Positions 12,190 through 22,908 of a stretch of DNA of 64,000 nt are shown here, one piece after another. The notes below the pieces were generated by a model. That model saw nothing but the letters and a program-made list of their open reading frames with translations, was not told the origin of the DNA and ran no database searches. Position numbers and translations under genes: made by a program. Position 1 is the first letter of the stretch; each line of letters starts with the position of its first letter. The stretch comes from Blastobasis lacticolella (Eukaryota > Arthropoda > Insecta > Lepidoptera > Blastobasidae), in the NCBI GenBank assembly GCA_905147135.1, contig LR990042.1, forward strand, positions 8,113,545 to 8,177,544. The letters run 5' to 3'.

Positions 12190-12500
12190 ATCTTGACGTC
12201 CCGGGCATCTTGACGTTGAGGGCCCGGTTCACCTTGACCATGATCCAGGATTTGGTAGATCAGGTAATTACAGTGGAGCGACTGCCATTTGACCCTTTCA
12301 CAAGGGAAACCTGACCATATTGGATCATGGTTACACATTCAGTCGCCGGAATGTGTAGGTTCCATTACGATTATTTAACTAATGCACAAAACTCAGAATA
12401 GAGTCATTCGGCGGCAGTGGGATTCGAACCGGGTACCTCTCGTATTGCGAGTCACCGTCACCCTCTCTCGCTCCGCTGCCTCTTTCTGCGAGATTATGTC
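12190..12500 (-). mobile_element. tRNA-headed SINE, copy in unit A
   Basis: On the minus strand a tRNA-like head with GGTTCGAATCCC (complement at 12420-12431) is followed by the body shared with 3480-3665 and 34745-35060. Its counterpart in unit B is 16555-16875. The open frames of 86-89 codons across the head are shadows of this element. Confidence 0.65.
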
Positions 12501-12869
12501 CTCGCAGAATGTGGCCACGGCTCCCCAGGCCCTTTCACTTCCCAGCATGGCTTTGATTACGCTTGGAAGCGCCAGGTCCATCACCGACGCTCCTAACATA
12601 ACAACGTCAACTACAGCAACAATTTTATTGTACTTTACTTAATTAGATGAGGATGATTCACTTTAATAGCATACAATATTACACAATATTTATGAAGAAG
12701 CCCGGGAACGGTCTAAGTATAATAATAACAAAGCATTCTTATCTAGTTTTATTATCAGAATATAACTATTCACGAAATATAAGCAGTCGTGGAAGAAAAC
12801 TCGTGGATATCCATATATTATATCAACCGTAGCGTTAATATTTTTAATAGCGTAATAGTTATATCTATG

Positions 12870-12945
12870 GCACAATACCGGCCTTTGTGAAGATCTCTGA
12901 GGGAGTCCTATGCCCAGCAGTGGACGTGTTCTACCTTATATGATA
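12870..12945 (+). mobile_element. RTE-like LINE 3' end fragment
   Basis: GGCCTTTGTGAAGATCTCTGAGGGAGTCCTATGCCCAGCAGTGGACG is the usual 3' end of these LINE copies. The counterpart at 17215-17315 adds a (TGA)n tail that is shorter here, showing microsatellite change since the duplication. Confidence 0.6.
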
Positions 12946-13082
12946 GCATGAATATACTTTTAAAAGTAGTAAGTGATATTTGCCTTTACCCGATCTGATA
13001 TCGAGAAAATAAACTGTCTCCCATCAAAATTGCTGCAGCAGAAATATTCAAAACACAGAAAAGAAACATTTTTAAGCTTTCA

Positions 13083-13104
13083 TTTATTTTACACTAAATA
13101 AATA
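13083..13104 (-). promoter_or_regulatory. CP3 poly(A) signal and AU-rich motif
   Basis: On the minus strand TATTTATTTAG (13094-13104) precedes AATAAA (13083-13088), about 50 bases past the stop codon. The same order occurs downstream of CP4, CP7 and CP9. Confidence 0.75.
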
Positions 13105-13150
13105 TCGTTGACTATTTACAGTTTGTACCAGCTAGTGGGTGTCGTGTTTT

Positions 13151-14468
13151 TCAATGATGCGCGGGGTACGCGTGCGCGGGCGCAGAATGGCTGACCACCG
13201 CGTTGAAGCCATTGTGGTCGTCAGCGGAGTATTGCACTTTGCGCACTGAGCCGTCAGCCTCGAGGAGGGAGTACTCTCCGTGAACGGCGTCGCCGTCGCG
13301 GGACTCGCTCTGTGACTTGTTGTCACCGGTGTGACTGTCGGCCACGGAGTACGAGTAGTCGTATTTGGGGTGCGCCTGGAAAGGAGGCCAATGAAGCGTT
13401 AGGTCTTGTATAAGTATTAGGTATGATTAAATACCTAAAGTAAGATCTTGAGAGATAGAACGCGTAGTATAGGGATATAGTATGCTTCAGCGATATGGGC
13501 GCAGGTATCCCTAATGGATACAGTCGAAAAAGTCCGCTTATCGCTCAAGCGAAAGTCAAAATCAACGTAGCTTGCGGTGGCTGAACAACATACACAAATC
13601 CAATTTACGATTGTAGATTTGATAATGGTCTGACTGAATAAATCTTACTCTAACGTTGGAGAGGATTGAAATACTTACATATTCCTCCTGATGAGCAGAA
13701 AGGAGGACCTTCTGAGCGGGAGCTAGCACCTTAGCTACGGGGGCGGCGTAGGCGAGGGGAGCGTGGGCAGCGTGGTAGGTCACGGGGGCTGGCGCGGCGT
13801 GGTAGGCCACGGGTGCAGCGGCATACGCCACCTTGGCGACGGGGGCGGCGTACGCCAGCTTGGTCAGCTGAGCGGGTTGGTCATGACGCACGATGTTCTG
13901 GGAAGACACGGCGGCGGCTGACGAGTACTGGACAGGGGCGGCGACGGCCAGTTTGGCAACGGGAGCGGCGTGGTAGACAGGGGCAGGTGCGGCGTGGTAG
14001 ACTTGAGCAGGGGCGGCGTGGTAGACCTGAGCAGGGGCGGCATGGTAGACCTGAGCAGGGGCGGCATGGTAGGCCACAGGGGCGGGGGCGGCATGGTGGG
14101 CGGCATGGTAGGCGACGGGAGCCGCGGCATAAGCCACCTTGGTGACGGGCGCGGCATACGCCAGCTTGGCCACCTGGGCGGGCTGGTCGTGGCGAACAAT
14201 GCTCTGGGAGGACACCGCCGCGGCGGAGGAGTAGTGAGGCTGAGCCAGGAGACCAGCCTGGCACACAGCCGCGAAGGCGCACAGAACTACCACCTGAAAA
14301 TGTATACACATTAGCATCCACTTTGTAGTGCGGCAGCAGACCAGCGGCTGCCACGTTCACGTCTACGTTCTGGAATTGGTAAATGTCTGATCAAGACTAA
14401 ATATTGTTAGCTATGCTGATGCTAAAAAATAAACTATTTTCTTCTATGAGACTTACTTTGGAGAACAT
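13151..14468 (-). CDS. CP3, RR-2 cuticular protein with AAP repeats
   Basis: Three exons: 14457-14468 (MFSK), 13679-14293 and 13151-13375, all joined in phase 0 with GTAAGT donors, for 283 residues. The signal peptide continues [18 protein letters not shown]. Exon 2 then has [19 protein letters not shown], a run of [12 protein letters not shown] repeats, and a second copy of the SSAAAVSSQ...DQPAQ block with its KLAYAAPV tail, so about 45 residues are internally duplicated. Exon 3 gives the RR-2 domain, [18 protein letters not shown] through [36 protein letters not shown], with a short His/Ala tail ending PAHH. Such proteins are secreted and bind chitin in sclerotised or firm cuticle. It is the duplicate of CP4, in the same orientation. 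Intron 1 contains a fossil exon (14325-14372). Exon structure is certain; tissue and stage are unknown. Confidence 0.95.
14325..14372 (-). pseudogene. fossil CP7-type exon 2 start inside CP3 intron 1
   Basis: On the minus strand, an old acceptor (TTCCAG) is followed by a frame reading [15 protein letters not shown]. This lines up with [21 protein letters not shown] at the start of exon 2 in CP7-CP10, with in-frame losses of 12 and 6 bases. It is out of frame with the exon 2 actually used, and the remaining 28 bases to the active acceptor are too few for an intron, so it is read as a relic. Confidence 0.8.
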
Positions 14469-14489
14469 TTTGTTGTGTTGATCTAATAT

Positions 14490-14526
14490 GACTGATACAT
14501 TGTGTTTGAGACGAGCGACTTATATA
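14490..14526 (-). promoter_or_regulatory. core promoter of CP3
   Basis: On the minus strand TATATAAG (14519-14526) lies upstream of TCAGTC (14490-14495), an initiator-like hexamer at the expected distance. The start codon follows 22 bases later. The copy at CP4 is 18952-18988. A GGGTCA half site (14559-14564, plus strand) lies just upstream. Confidence 0.75.
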
Positions 14527-15012
14527 GTGATCGAAAATTTGGGTGCGACGAGGTCGACGGGTCACAACTTACGGGGCTGCTGAGTCGTTTAGAAATCATA
14601 GTTTGGTACTCGTCGCGGTCTTGGTCGTGGTAATATCATCATTACTCATTACACTATTTCAGTGTAGACAGGATTTTTTAAATCAATATAGAAGTCATTT
14701 TTGTAAAATTCCCGTCTCAAAAGTACGAAATAAAAAAACATTCTTAAAGAAAGGATTCACATGTTTAGAGGACAGTGGTCGCATACCTATGAGTGTCAAG
14801 GAGGGTCTACAAAATCGAAGACAAAATGACATTCGACAAGTTTTAAACATGTGAATACGTATATTATACATAAAGCTGCAGTGGAGGCAGAAATTATAGA
14901 CCGCCGATTTATTGAAAAATATTTTGTTACTTCGTGTCGATTTTGTCATGCACTTATATTTGTCTAAATTCAGTCGATTAAATCCAAAAGCAAATCAACG
15001 TGGAATCTATTT

Positions 15013-15109
15013 CTCATAAAATAAGGTTCATTTTTGTATCACTTATATTATGCTACGCGTTGCTACGCTTTCAAACGGCGTGATACAAAAATGGACCTTA
15101 TTTTATGAG
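15013..15109. mobile_element. hairpin element with 30-bp inverted ends, unit A
   Basis: The arms 15013-15042 and 15080-15109 are inverted repeats with 29 of 30 positions matching, around a 37-bp centre. The counterpart 19510-19606 in unit B has additional mismatches. This looks like a very short MITE or the folded end of a larger element. Confidence 0.75.
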
Positions 15110-16554
15110 CAATGCATTCCACTTTGATTGGCCAAATGCAATAAGCGCATAGTCAAATTTAAGTTTTTTTTTGTATGAGTTATAGTCATCCCGCTGGTGG
15201 ACCAGCATCCCGTAACGGTATATTATAAATTATTATTATAATCCTACGCAAGTAGGTCGTTTGCCCCCTCAATTATAAATGAAAAAAACAATTCATTCTC
15301 CACTAAAAACTATTGTTAATCTACGTTAAAAATACTAACTTTACATTTACCTATCTACCACTTATCTACATTTATTAGCCCATGATCGAACCTTGGGTAA
15401 TTCTTTTGCATGTGGTTTTCTTTTCAAACAATTTTTAATTTTAATTTTTTATTATGGCGAATATAGAAGCACATATTCTGTGAACATTTCACTATCTGAA
15501 TGCAACGGTAAAGATACAGGCAGGCAGGTAAATGTGGCAGACGACAGATAGACGGACAGTAGGACATCTGAGGGGCGTTTTGTAATTTTGTCAAAAGTAT
15601 ACATCCTGCCAGCACAGCCATGGTGGCTATTTAATCAACATTTTCATGATTAAATGTCATTACTACAACCCCACTAAATATTTAAACAAGCCAAGTGTGA
15701 GTCGAACTCGATACAAAGGATTCTGTACCATTACTAACAAAAATATTTTGTATTTGTTGTTAAAATGGCTGTCGTGGTTGCAAAGTTACAGGCATGTGAC
15801 AGACAGTTAGACGGACAGACAGCGGAGGCTTAGTAATAGGGTTTCGTTTTTACCATACAGATACCGAACCTTAAATCACCGGGTAAGTACGAGTACCTAA
15901 GACTCGCGCCATGAGCGGCAATGGGATGGTGCCTAGCTGGAAAGATGTCCCGTAGCTAACAGGAATTTACAAGTGTGTAGCAAAGAGAAAAATAAATATA
16001 CTGGAAAAAGAGAGCCCACTCTAGCCGATTTTTATTTATTTTTTCTTTTGCATTCCTAAAAAAACAATGTAAAAATGTGTAGGGCGAGGTTTAAACTGTC
16101 GACCTCTTGCTACTGGCTACTACTTCTTGGTACCGCTCGGCTACTGTGGCAATTTTATCGTTGTGAAATTAGCATATCCATAGAATATAATGGACGGTAA
16201 AACAAACAGAACGGAACTACAGATGTTGACTCTACTGATAGAAAATGTCAGCTGGTATGAACTTGTCCCCCCTCTGGTGTGTAGGTAAGTCGACTGTCCG
16301 CAAATCCAGATTGAACTGCAGTGCCGTGTGTGTATTGTCAATGGCGATATTTTCACTGTACTACTGACTTACTTACTCTGCATACAGGAGTCACAAAATA
16401 TAGTCACACATATAGTCAATAGTCACAAAATACTCATGGATTTGAATCTTCTTTTATACCTGTTTTAACTTCGTTGAATTAAATTTTGACGAATAGCTCT
16501 CAGACGTTTTTAGTTTTATACAATATAACAAACTCAAACAATAAAAAAATCATC

Positions 16555-16875
16555 TTGAAGTCTAACCGGGAGGTTGTGGTCTCGTGCACGAGGGCCCGGT
16601 TCATCTTGACCATGATCCAGGATTTGGTAGATCAGGTAAATAATTTCAGTGGAGCGACTGCCATTTGACCCTGTCACAAGGGAAATTTGACCATATTGGA
16701 TCATGGTTACACATTCAGTCGCCGGAATGTGTAGGTTTCATTACGATTATTTAAGTAATGCACAAAACTCAGAATAGAGTCATTCGGCGGCAGTGGGATT
16801 CGAACCGGGTACCTCTCGTATTGCGAGTCACCGTCACCCTCTCTCGCTCCGCTGCCTCTTTCTGCGAGATTATGT
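16555..16875 (-). mobile_element. tRNA-headed SINE, copy in unit B
   Basis: Counterpart of 12190-12500, so it predates the segmental duplication. It retains the CGTGCACGAGGGCCCGG segment that is shortened in the unit A copy. Confidence 0.65.
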
Positions 16876-17214
16876 CCTCGCAGAATGTGGCCACGGCTCC
16901 CCAGGCCCTTTCACTTCCCAGCATGGCTTTGATTACGCTTGGAAACGCAAGGTCCATCACCGACGCTCCTAACATAACAACGTCAACTACAGCAACAATT
17001 TTTATTGTACTTTACTTAATTAGATGAGGATGATTCACATTAATAGCATACAATATTTATGAAGTAGCCCGGGAACGGTCTAAGTATAATAATAACAAAG
17101 CATTCTTATCTAGTCTTATTATCAGAATATAACTATTCAAGAAATATAAGCAGTCGTGGAAGAAAACTCGTGGATATTCATATATTATATCAACCTACGT
17201 TTTTAATAGCGTAA

Positions 17215-17315
17215 TAGGTATATGGCACAAGACCGGCCTTTGTAAAGATCTCTGACGGAGTCCTATGCCCAGCAGTGGACGTGTTCTGACTTATATGATG
17301 ATGATGATGATGATA
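17215..17315 (+). mobile_element. RTE-like LINE 3' end with (TGA)n tail
   Basis: CCTATGCCCAGCAGTGGACG followed by repeated ATGATG at 17296-17315 is a typical RTE-like 3' terminus. It is the duplicated counterpart of 12870-12945. Confidence 0.65.
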
Positions 17316-17451
17316 GCATGAATATATTTTAAAAGTCGTAAGTGATATTTGCCTTTACCCGATCTGATATCGAGAAAATAAACAGTCTCCCATCAAAACT
17401 GCTGTAGCGTAACGAATCAAAACACAGAAAAGTAACATTTTTGAGCTTTCA

Positions 17452-17473
17452 TTTATTTTACACTAAATAAATA
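17452..17473 (-). promoter_or_regulatory. CP4 poly(A) signal and AU-rich motif
   Basis: TATTTATTTAG (17463-17473) then AATAAA (17452-17457) on the minus strand, as in CP3. Confidence 0.75.
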
Positions 17474-17519
17474 TCGTTGACTATTTACAGTTCGTACTAG
17501 CTAGTTGGTGTCGTGGTTC

Positions 17520-18930
17520 TCAATGATGCGCGGGGTACGCGTGCGCGGGCGCAGAATGGCTGACCACCGCGTTGAAGCCGTTGTGGTCGTCAGCGGAGTA
17601 TTGCACCTTGCGCACTGAGCCGTCAGCCTCGAGGAGGGAGTACTCTCCGTGAACGGCGTCGCCGTCGCGGGACTCGCTCTGAGACTTGTTGTCACCAGTG
17701 TGGCTGTCAGCCACGGAGTAGGAGTAGTCGTATTTGGGGTGCGACTGAAAACGAGGTAGATAAAGCGTTAGGTCTCGTATAAGAATTGGGTGTAATCCTA
17801 TACCCAAAGTAAGGTCTTGAGAGATAGAACGCGTAGTCTAGTTACTAGGGATATGGTATGCTTCAGCGATATGGGCGCAGGTATCCCTTATGGATACAGT
17901 AAAAAAAGTCCACTTATCGCTCAATCGAAGTAATGATAGGTAACCTATCATAACTTCGCTTGAGGTCAAAATCAACGAAACTTGTTTTGGTTTATGAATA
18001 ACATACACAAAACCAATTTACGACTGTAGATTTGATAATGGTTGGACTGAATAACTCTTACTCTAAACAGACTAGTTAGACAGGATTGATATACTTACAT
18101 ATTCCTCCTGGTGAGCAGAAAGGAGGACCTTCTGGGCGGGAGCTAGCACCTTAGCTACGGGGGCGGCGTAGGCGAGGGGAGCGGGGGCGGCGTGGTAGGT
18201 CACGGGGGCGGGGGCGGCGTGGTAGGTCACGGGGGCGGGGGCGGCGTGGTAGGTCACGGGGGCGGGGGCGGCGTGGTAGGCAACAGGAGCGGCGGCATAA
18301 GCAACCTTGGCGACGGGGGCGGCGTACGCCAGCTTGGTCAGCTGAGCGGGTTGGTCATGACGCACGATGTTCTGGGAAGACACGGCGGCGGCTGACGAGT
18401 ACTGGACAGGGGCGGCGACGGCCAGTTTGGCAACGGGAGCAGCGTGGTAGACAGGGGCAGGTGCGGCGTGGTAGACTTGAGCAGGGGCGGCGTGGTAGAC
18501 CTGAGCAGGGGCGGCATGGTAGACCTGAGCAGGGGCGGCATGGTAGGCCACAGGGGCGGGGGCGGCATGGTAGGCGACGGGAGCAGCGGCATAAGCCACC
18601 TTGGCGACGGGCGCGGCATACGCCAGCTTGGCCACCTGGGCGGGCTGGTCGTGGCGAACGATGCTCTGGGAGGACACCGCCGCGGCGGAGGAGTAGTGAG
18701 GCTGAGCCAGGAGACCAGCCTGGCACACAGCCGCGAAGGCGCACAGAACTACCACCTGAAAATGTATACACATTAGCATCGACTTTGTAGTGCGGCAGCA
18801 GACCAGCGGCTGCCACGTTCACGTCTACGTTCTGGAATTGGTAAATGTCTGATCAAGACTAAATATTGTTAGCTATGCCGATGCTTAAACATAAACTATT
18901 TTCTTCTATGAGACTTACTTTAGAGAACAT
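17520..18930 (-). CDS. CP4, RR-2 cuticular protein, paralogue of CP3
   Basis: Three exons: 18919-18930 (MFSK), 18099-18755 and 17520-17744, phase 0 throughout, 297 residues. It differs from CP3 mainly by the number of AAP units: it has three consecutive APAPVTYHA units before APLAYAAPV where CP3 has one, and lacks the extra His/Ala unit near AAPVAYHAA in CP3. Exon 3 starts [11 protein letters not shown] rather than AHPKY; the rest of the RR-2 domain ([47 protein letters not shown]) is the same. Promoter, intron fossil exon and poly(A) module are conserved, so both copies look functional. Role as for CP3: secreted chitin-binding cuticle component. The pair probably differs in dose or fine expression rather than in activity. 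Confidence 0.95.
18787..18834 (-). pseudogene. fossil CP7-type exon 2 start inside CP4 intron 1
   Basis: Same relic as at 14325-14372, including the TTCCAG acceptor, so the event predates the CP3/CP4 duplication. Confidence 0.8.
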
Positions 18931-18951
18931 TTTGTTGTGTTGATCTAATAT

Positions 18952-18988
18952 GACTGATGCATTGTGTTCGAGACGAGCGACTTATATA
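18952..18988 (-). promoter_or_regulatory. core promoter of CP4
   Basis: TATATAAG (18981-18988, minus strand) with the initiator-like TCAGTC at 18952-18957. Nearly identical to the CP3 promoter. Confidence 0.75.
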
Positions 18989-19509
18989 GTGATCAAAAAT
19001 TTGGGTGCGACGAGGTCGACGGGTCACAACTTACCTACTGAGTCGTTTAGAAATCATAGTTTGGTACTCGTCGCGGTCTTGGTCGTGGTAATATCATCAT
19101 TACTATAAATATATAATATAATGTAATGAACATTATTTCAGTGTGGACAGGATTTTTTAAATCAATATAGAAGTCATTTTAATCCTTATTGTAAAATTCC
19201 CGTCTCAAAAGTACGAAATAAGAAAACATTCTTCAAGAAAGGATTCACATGTTTAGAGGACAGTGGTCGCATGCCTATGAGTGATAAGGAGGGTCTACAA
19301 AATCGAAGACAAAATGACATTCGACAAGTTAACATCTGAATACGTATATTATACATAAAGCTGCAAGTGGAGGCAGAAATTATAGACCGCCGATTTATTG
19401 AAGAATATTTTCTTACTTCGTACTTTTCAAAGATCGATTTTGTCCTGCACTTATATTTGTCTAAATTCAGTCGACTAAATCCAAAAGCAAATCAGCGTGG
19501 AATGTATTT

Positions 19510-19606
19510 CTCATAAAATAAGCTCCATTTTTGTATTACTTATATTATGTTAAGCGTTGCTCCGCTTTCAAACGGCGTGATACAAAATTGGACCTTATTT
19601 TATGAG
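19510..19606. mobile_element. hairpin element, unit B copy
   Basis: Counterpart of 15013-15109, with the same inverted ends (CTCATAAAATAAG at the left, CTTATTTTATGAG at the right). Confidence 0.7.
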
Positions 19607-20719
19607 CAATGCATTCGACTTTGACGCTTTTCGCTTGTGAATTTAAACGACTGAGTTTAGCCAAATGCAATAAGCGCATAGTCAAATTTAAGTTTTTTTT
19701 TGTATGAGTTATAGTCATCCCGCTGGTTGAACAGACTCGGAAGTCGACCAGCATCCCGTAACAGTAAATTATAAATTTTTACTATAATCCTACGCAAGTA
19801 GGTCGTTTGCCCCCTCAATTATAAATGAAAAAACAGTTCATTCTCCACTAAAACTATTGTCAATCTACTTTAAAAATACTAACTTTACATTTACTTATCT
19901 ACCACTTATCTGCATCGTATATCCAGAAAATCTACGTAGTTGACTTACGTAAACCTGTTAAGAAAATGTAACATCGCGGATGAGCCATGAAAACGCGTGC
20001 GGTCGTTGGCCGCATAGTAATGAAGATGGTTCATTCACTCGTCCGCTTATGACGTAATATATTGAAGACGCTCGTGGTTACGACGCCAGCCACGCTGTCT
20101 GGCAGACCTTTACGCTAAACTTCGAGAAAAAAATCATATTTAAATCGCTTGAGTGCCAAGTTTTAACAATACAAAATCCTTGTTTTTGTTTGCTATAGGC
20201 ATTGGGGCTGGGGCTATTGGCTATCTCAGTGGACAACTGAATTTGACATATAATAATCTTACACTACTCTAATTGGGTAAATGCCATAGCCGGTGATCAA
20301 CACAGATGACGTAGCGTAGGATTATTAAATTTCAAATTTAGTTGCCAACTGAGTTAGACAATAGCCCCGTTGGTGCCTAACATGTAATAAAATAGTATAC
20401 CAAAAGAAAATGTTAGCTTCAGCATACCTAAATAAGAGGTAAGACAAGTAAAATAAATAAATTGATACAGGTTAGGACTTATAAGCCGAGAAGACTCATA
20501 TCCATCAGTAGATAGTTATGGGCTGTTGATATGATTATACGTACCTAGTTTTCTTTCAAACCACACAATACACTACAACAAGTGTTATTTTCTTTTTGTA
20601 AGAAATAGTCGGTTGCATCCATCCAGGTGAGTCTACCTGGACGTCATGTTTGACTAAATTTATTTTGAACAAAAAATAATAAGAGCTTACTAATTTGTTG
20701 GGAATATACTTTTCCTGAT

Positions 20720-20890
20720 CTTTCTATTCGGCGACCCAGATATCGCTAATGGATGAAGTTCTAAAAGACCTGCACGCACTGGGAACTTGCAGGAGATAAC
20801 GCAGGATAGGAAGAGGTGGCGATCTCTGGTGCCGGAGGCCAAGATCCACTTTGCGTCGCTGAGACAACGCAGTAAGTAAGTTAGTATGCT
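20720..20890 (+). mobile_element. LINE C-terminal remnant
   Basis: A frame reads QDRKRWRSLVPEAKIHFASL before stops, matching the QDR.RWRSLV..A...FG segment at the end of RTE-like LINE proteins. A related minus-strand copy is at 38050-38300. Confidence 0.6.
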
Positions 20891-21199
20891 TTCTCTCTTC
20901 CTTGTTCAAATCAAAGGTGGTATACCTTACCTAGCCCCTCAACAAGAAAGCCTCTAACTACACACCCAAACTTGACCCAATTGCAGAATCGGGGAAATTA
21001 CGGCGCGACGTCTCGAGCATTTGCGTAACAAAATTAATACATTACTGTGTGCAACACGAGAACGATAGTATACATTGAAGCATTTAATCGATGCTCTGAA
21101 ACAAGTTCTTCGGTGGCGACACATAGACTTGTTTCTGGCGTGCCGTCGGATGTGACTTGTGCAACCGAGTATGGAGTAGCTATACTGTTTACTGATTTA

Positions 21200-21325
21200 T
21201 CTTGATATTACTATGGTAGTCCACAGGCCTGCCCAAGACCGGGCGAAATGGAGGAGAATGAGTCGGAAAACGGATCATGCCCGAAGCTGTGACTGACCGC
21301 TCGGTTGATGATGATGATTATGAAT
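21200..21325 (+). mobile_element. RTE-like LINE 3' end
   Basis: GGCCTGCCCAAGACCGGGCG followed by GAGTCGGAAAACGG and GATGATGATGAT at 21307-21318 is the degenerate 3' end of an RTE-like element. Confidence 0.5.
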
Positions 21326-22908
21326 ATAGAGGATAACCTCCGAATTTGTACTGATTTTGAAAGACATTTGAATCTCACAGGGTTCGTTTCTGACCTAAAT
21401 TTTAAGTAGACACGCCCAATAATTTTACGTACAAGAATTGTTTTGTCAGGAATTTGTGTAAATCTTTCAACTCGCATTTGGCCGTCATTGAAATGGCCGC
21501 AAGTCAGTGCCGCGATTTTGGCCGATTTTCCTTACACAAAAAATTGTAAGTTCGGGGCTTAGTACCTCGATAGTAAGTGTATTGTAGTCTGGTGATGATG
21601 CAATAAATACTTTAACACAAAAATGCGCAAGCACGTTCTTCAAATTAGTGCTGGATAACAATCGATTGGTCTTTTACATCTACTAAATAACAAGACCTTC
21701 ATTATATCATTGGGACCTACTTACAAAAACCTACCTGTTTGCCTAACAAAAAAAAACCTTATCGTCTAGTCTAACGGCTAATGTGCTGTCAATAACACGG
21801 GGTCTCGAAGAGGCATGGGCGCCCAACCACGGCCTAGTTTTAAGGTCAGGGATAGCGGGCCGCATACTTGACCGGACTGAGTCGTTATGCGTTACATATC
21901 TCTTTTCGCATATACATATTGTATTCATGGGCGCCGTGATTGGTTGCAAAGCACAAGTTTGTAGCGGTGGAATTTGGGTGGCCAGTTTTGGAGTAGTTGA
22001 GGATTACGAAAGTTAGGTACCTATCGAAAGAATCGTCACTGTTAGAGCAGAATGATCAATCAAGCAGAAGTCGTAATAATTTCAAAAGCAGTTTTTATGT
22101 CAATCGGGAGAACAGGTAAGCAGGGCAGCCAGTAGGTAGGCACTGTGAAAGCCAAGGTTCATGGAGTACTCAAGTCTCAAGACCTTAACCCTTCTACTTA
22201 CTTGAATAAACAGAAAGGGTCTGTGTTTACCGTATTATGGAAAGCAATGCGAACATGACACATTGACAACGAACGTAGCCGACTGACAATATTCATATTG
22301 TTTAGAAAAAAATGTATGAGTATAAACTAAAATGACTTCATACTTAATACTACTCATATACATATAATGAAACATGCAGCTGTTTGAGCTAGAATAGACT
22401 TCCATTTAAAACCGCAACAAATACATCCTGTATTTGGTTAGGCTCAATACAGGATAACGCTCAGGTGAACTGGTGATGATCATGATGAATAGATGCAGTT
22501 AATGAAATGAGTGAATGAAATGAATGAAAAATTCTTTATTGCTTATACATAGAATAAAACAAAAACAAAGGAAAAAAAAATAAACAAATAAAAGCAACCG
22601 TTAATGTTGGACAGAAAGAAGATGTGGTTCAGCTCTATGCCTAATATAACGATTGCTGTTTCGAACTGTCACTGCGCTAGCACTTTTTTCTAATCGGTGG
22701 TGCTAGATTCGCAATTGGCAGAAAGATTCGAAGAAAGGTTTCTGTGAGTTCTATTAAAACTATACTTTATCATCATCGGATCAGCCCATATAAATACACG
22801 GTCCTCCAATTAGTAGAGGGGATTTGGCTGGAATCTCCTCGCTGCCTAGTGTTTGAAATACTCCACAGTAAATGCATCTGCCCGTTTTATAGTTTACGGA
22901 GGTGATAG

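Larger units (their letters stand above)
10732..15383. repeat. tandem segmental duplication, unit A (contains CP3)
   Basis: This unit aligns collinearly with 15384-19913. Shared landmarks include the GGTTTTCTTTTCAAACAATT segment (10775 region and 15412 region), the SINE at 12.2/16.6 kb, CP3/CP4 with introns and promoters, and the hairpin at 15013/19510. Period is about 4652 bp. The main difference is a roughly 300-bp retroelement insertion found only in unit A. Confidence 0.9.
15384..19913. repeat. tandem segmental duplication, unit B (contains CP4)
   Basis: Second copy of the unit at 10732-15383, in direct orientation, starting at ATCGAACC and ending with the TACCACTTATCT words that also end unit A near 15370. 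It lacks the 298-bp retroelement of unit A. It carries small indels, a longer (TGA)n run near 17296, and a short inverted sequence around 17926-17960 not seen in A. Confidence 0.9.

Noticed and set aside
12382..12642. 86-codon ORF conserved at 16758-17027 in the second duplicated unit
   Set aside because: It runs across the tRNA-like head of a SINE, and the conservation is explained by the segmental duplication. No signal peptide or domain.
13813..14360. Long antisense and frame-shifted ORFs over CP3 (also over CP4, CP5, CP7-CP10)
   Set aside because: GC-rich Ala/Pro/Val repeat codons leave all frames open. They have Arg/Pro/Gly-rich low-complexity translations and ignore the splice sites; shadows only.
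14325..14372. The fossil exon as a real alternative exon of CP3
   Set aside because: Extending from its acceptor shifts exon 2 out of frame, and using it as a cassette would leave a 28-base intron, too short to splice.
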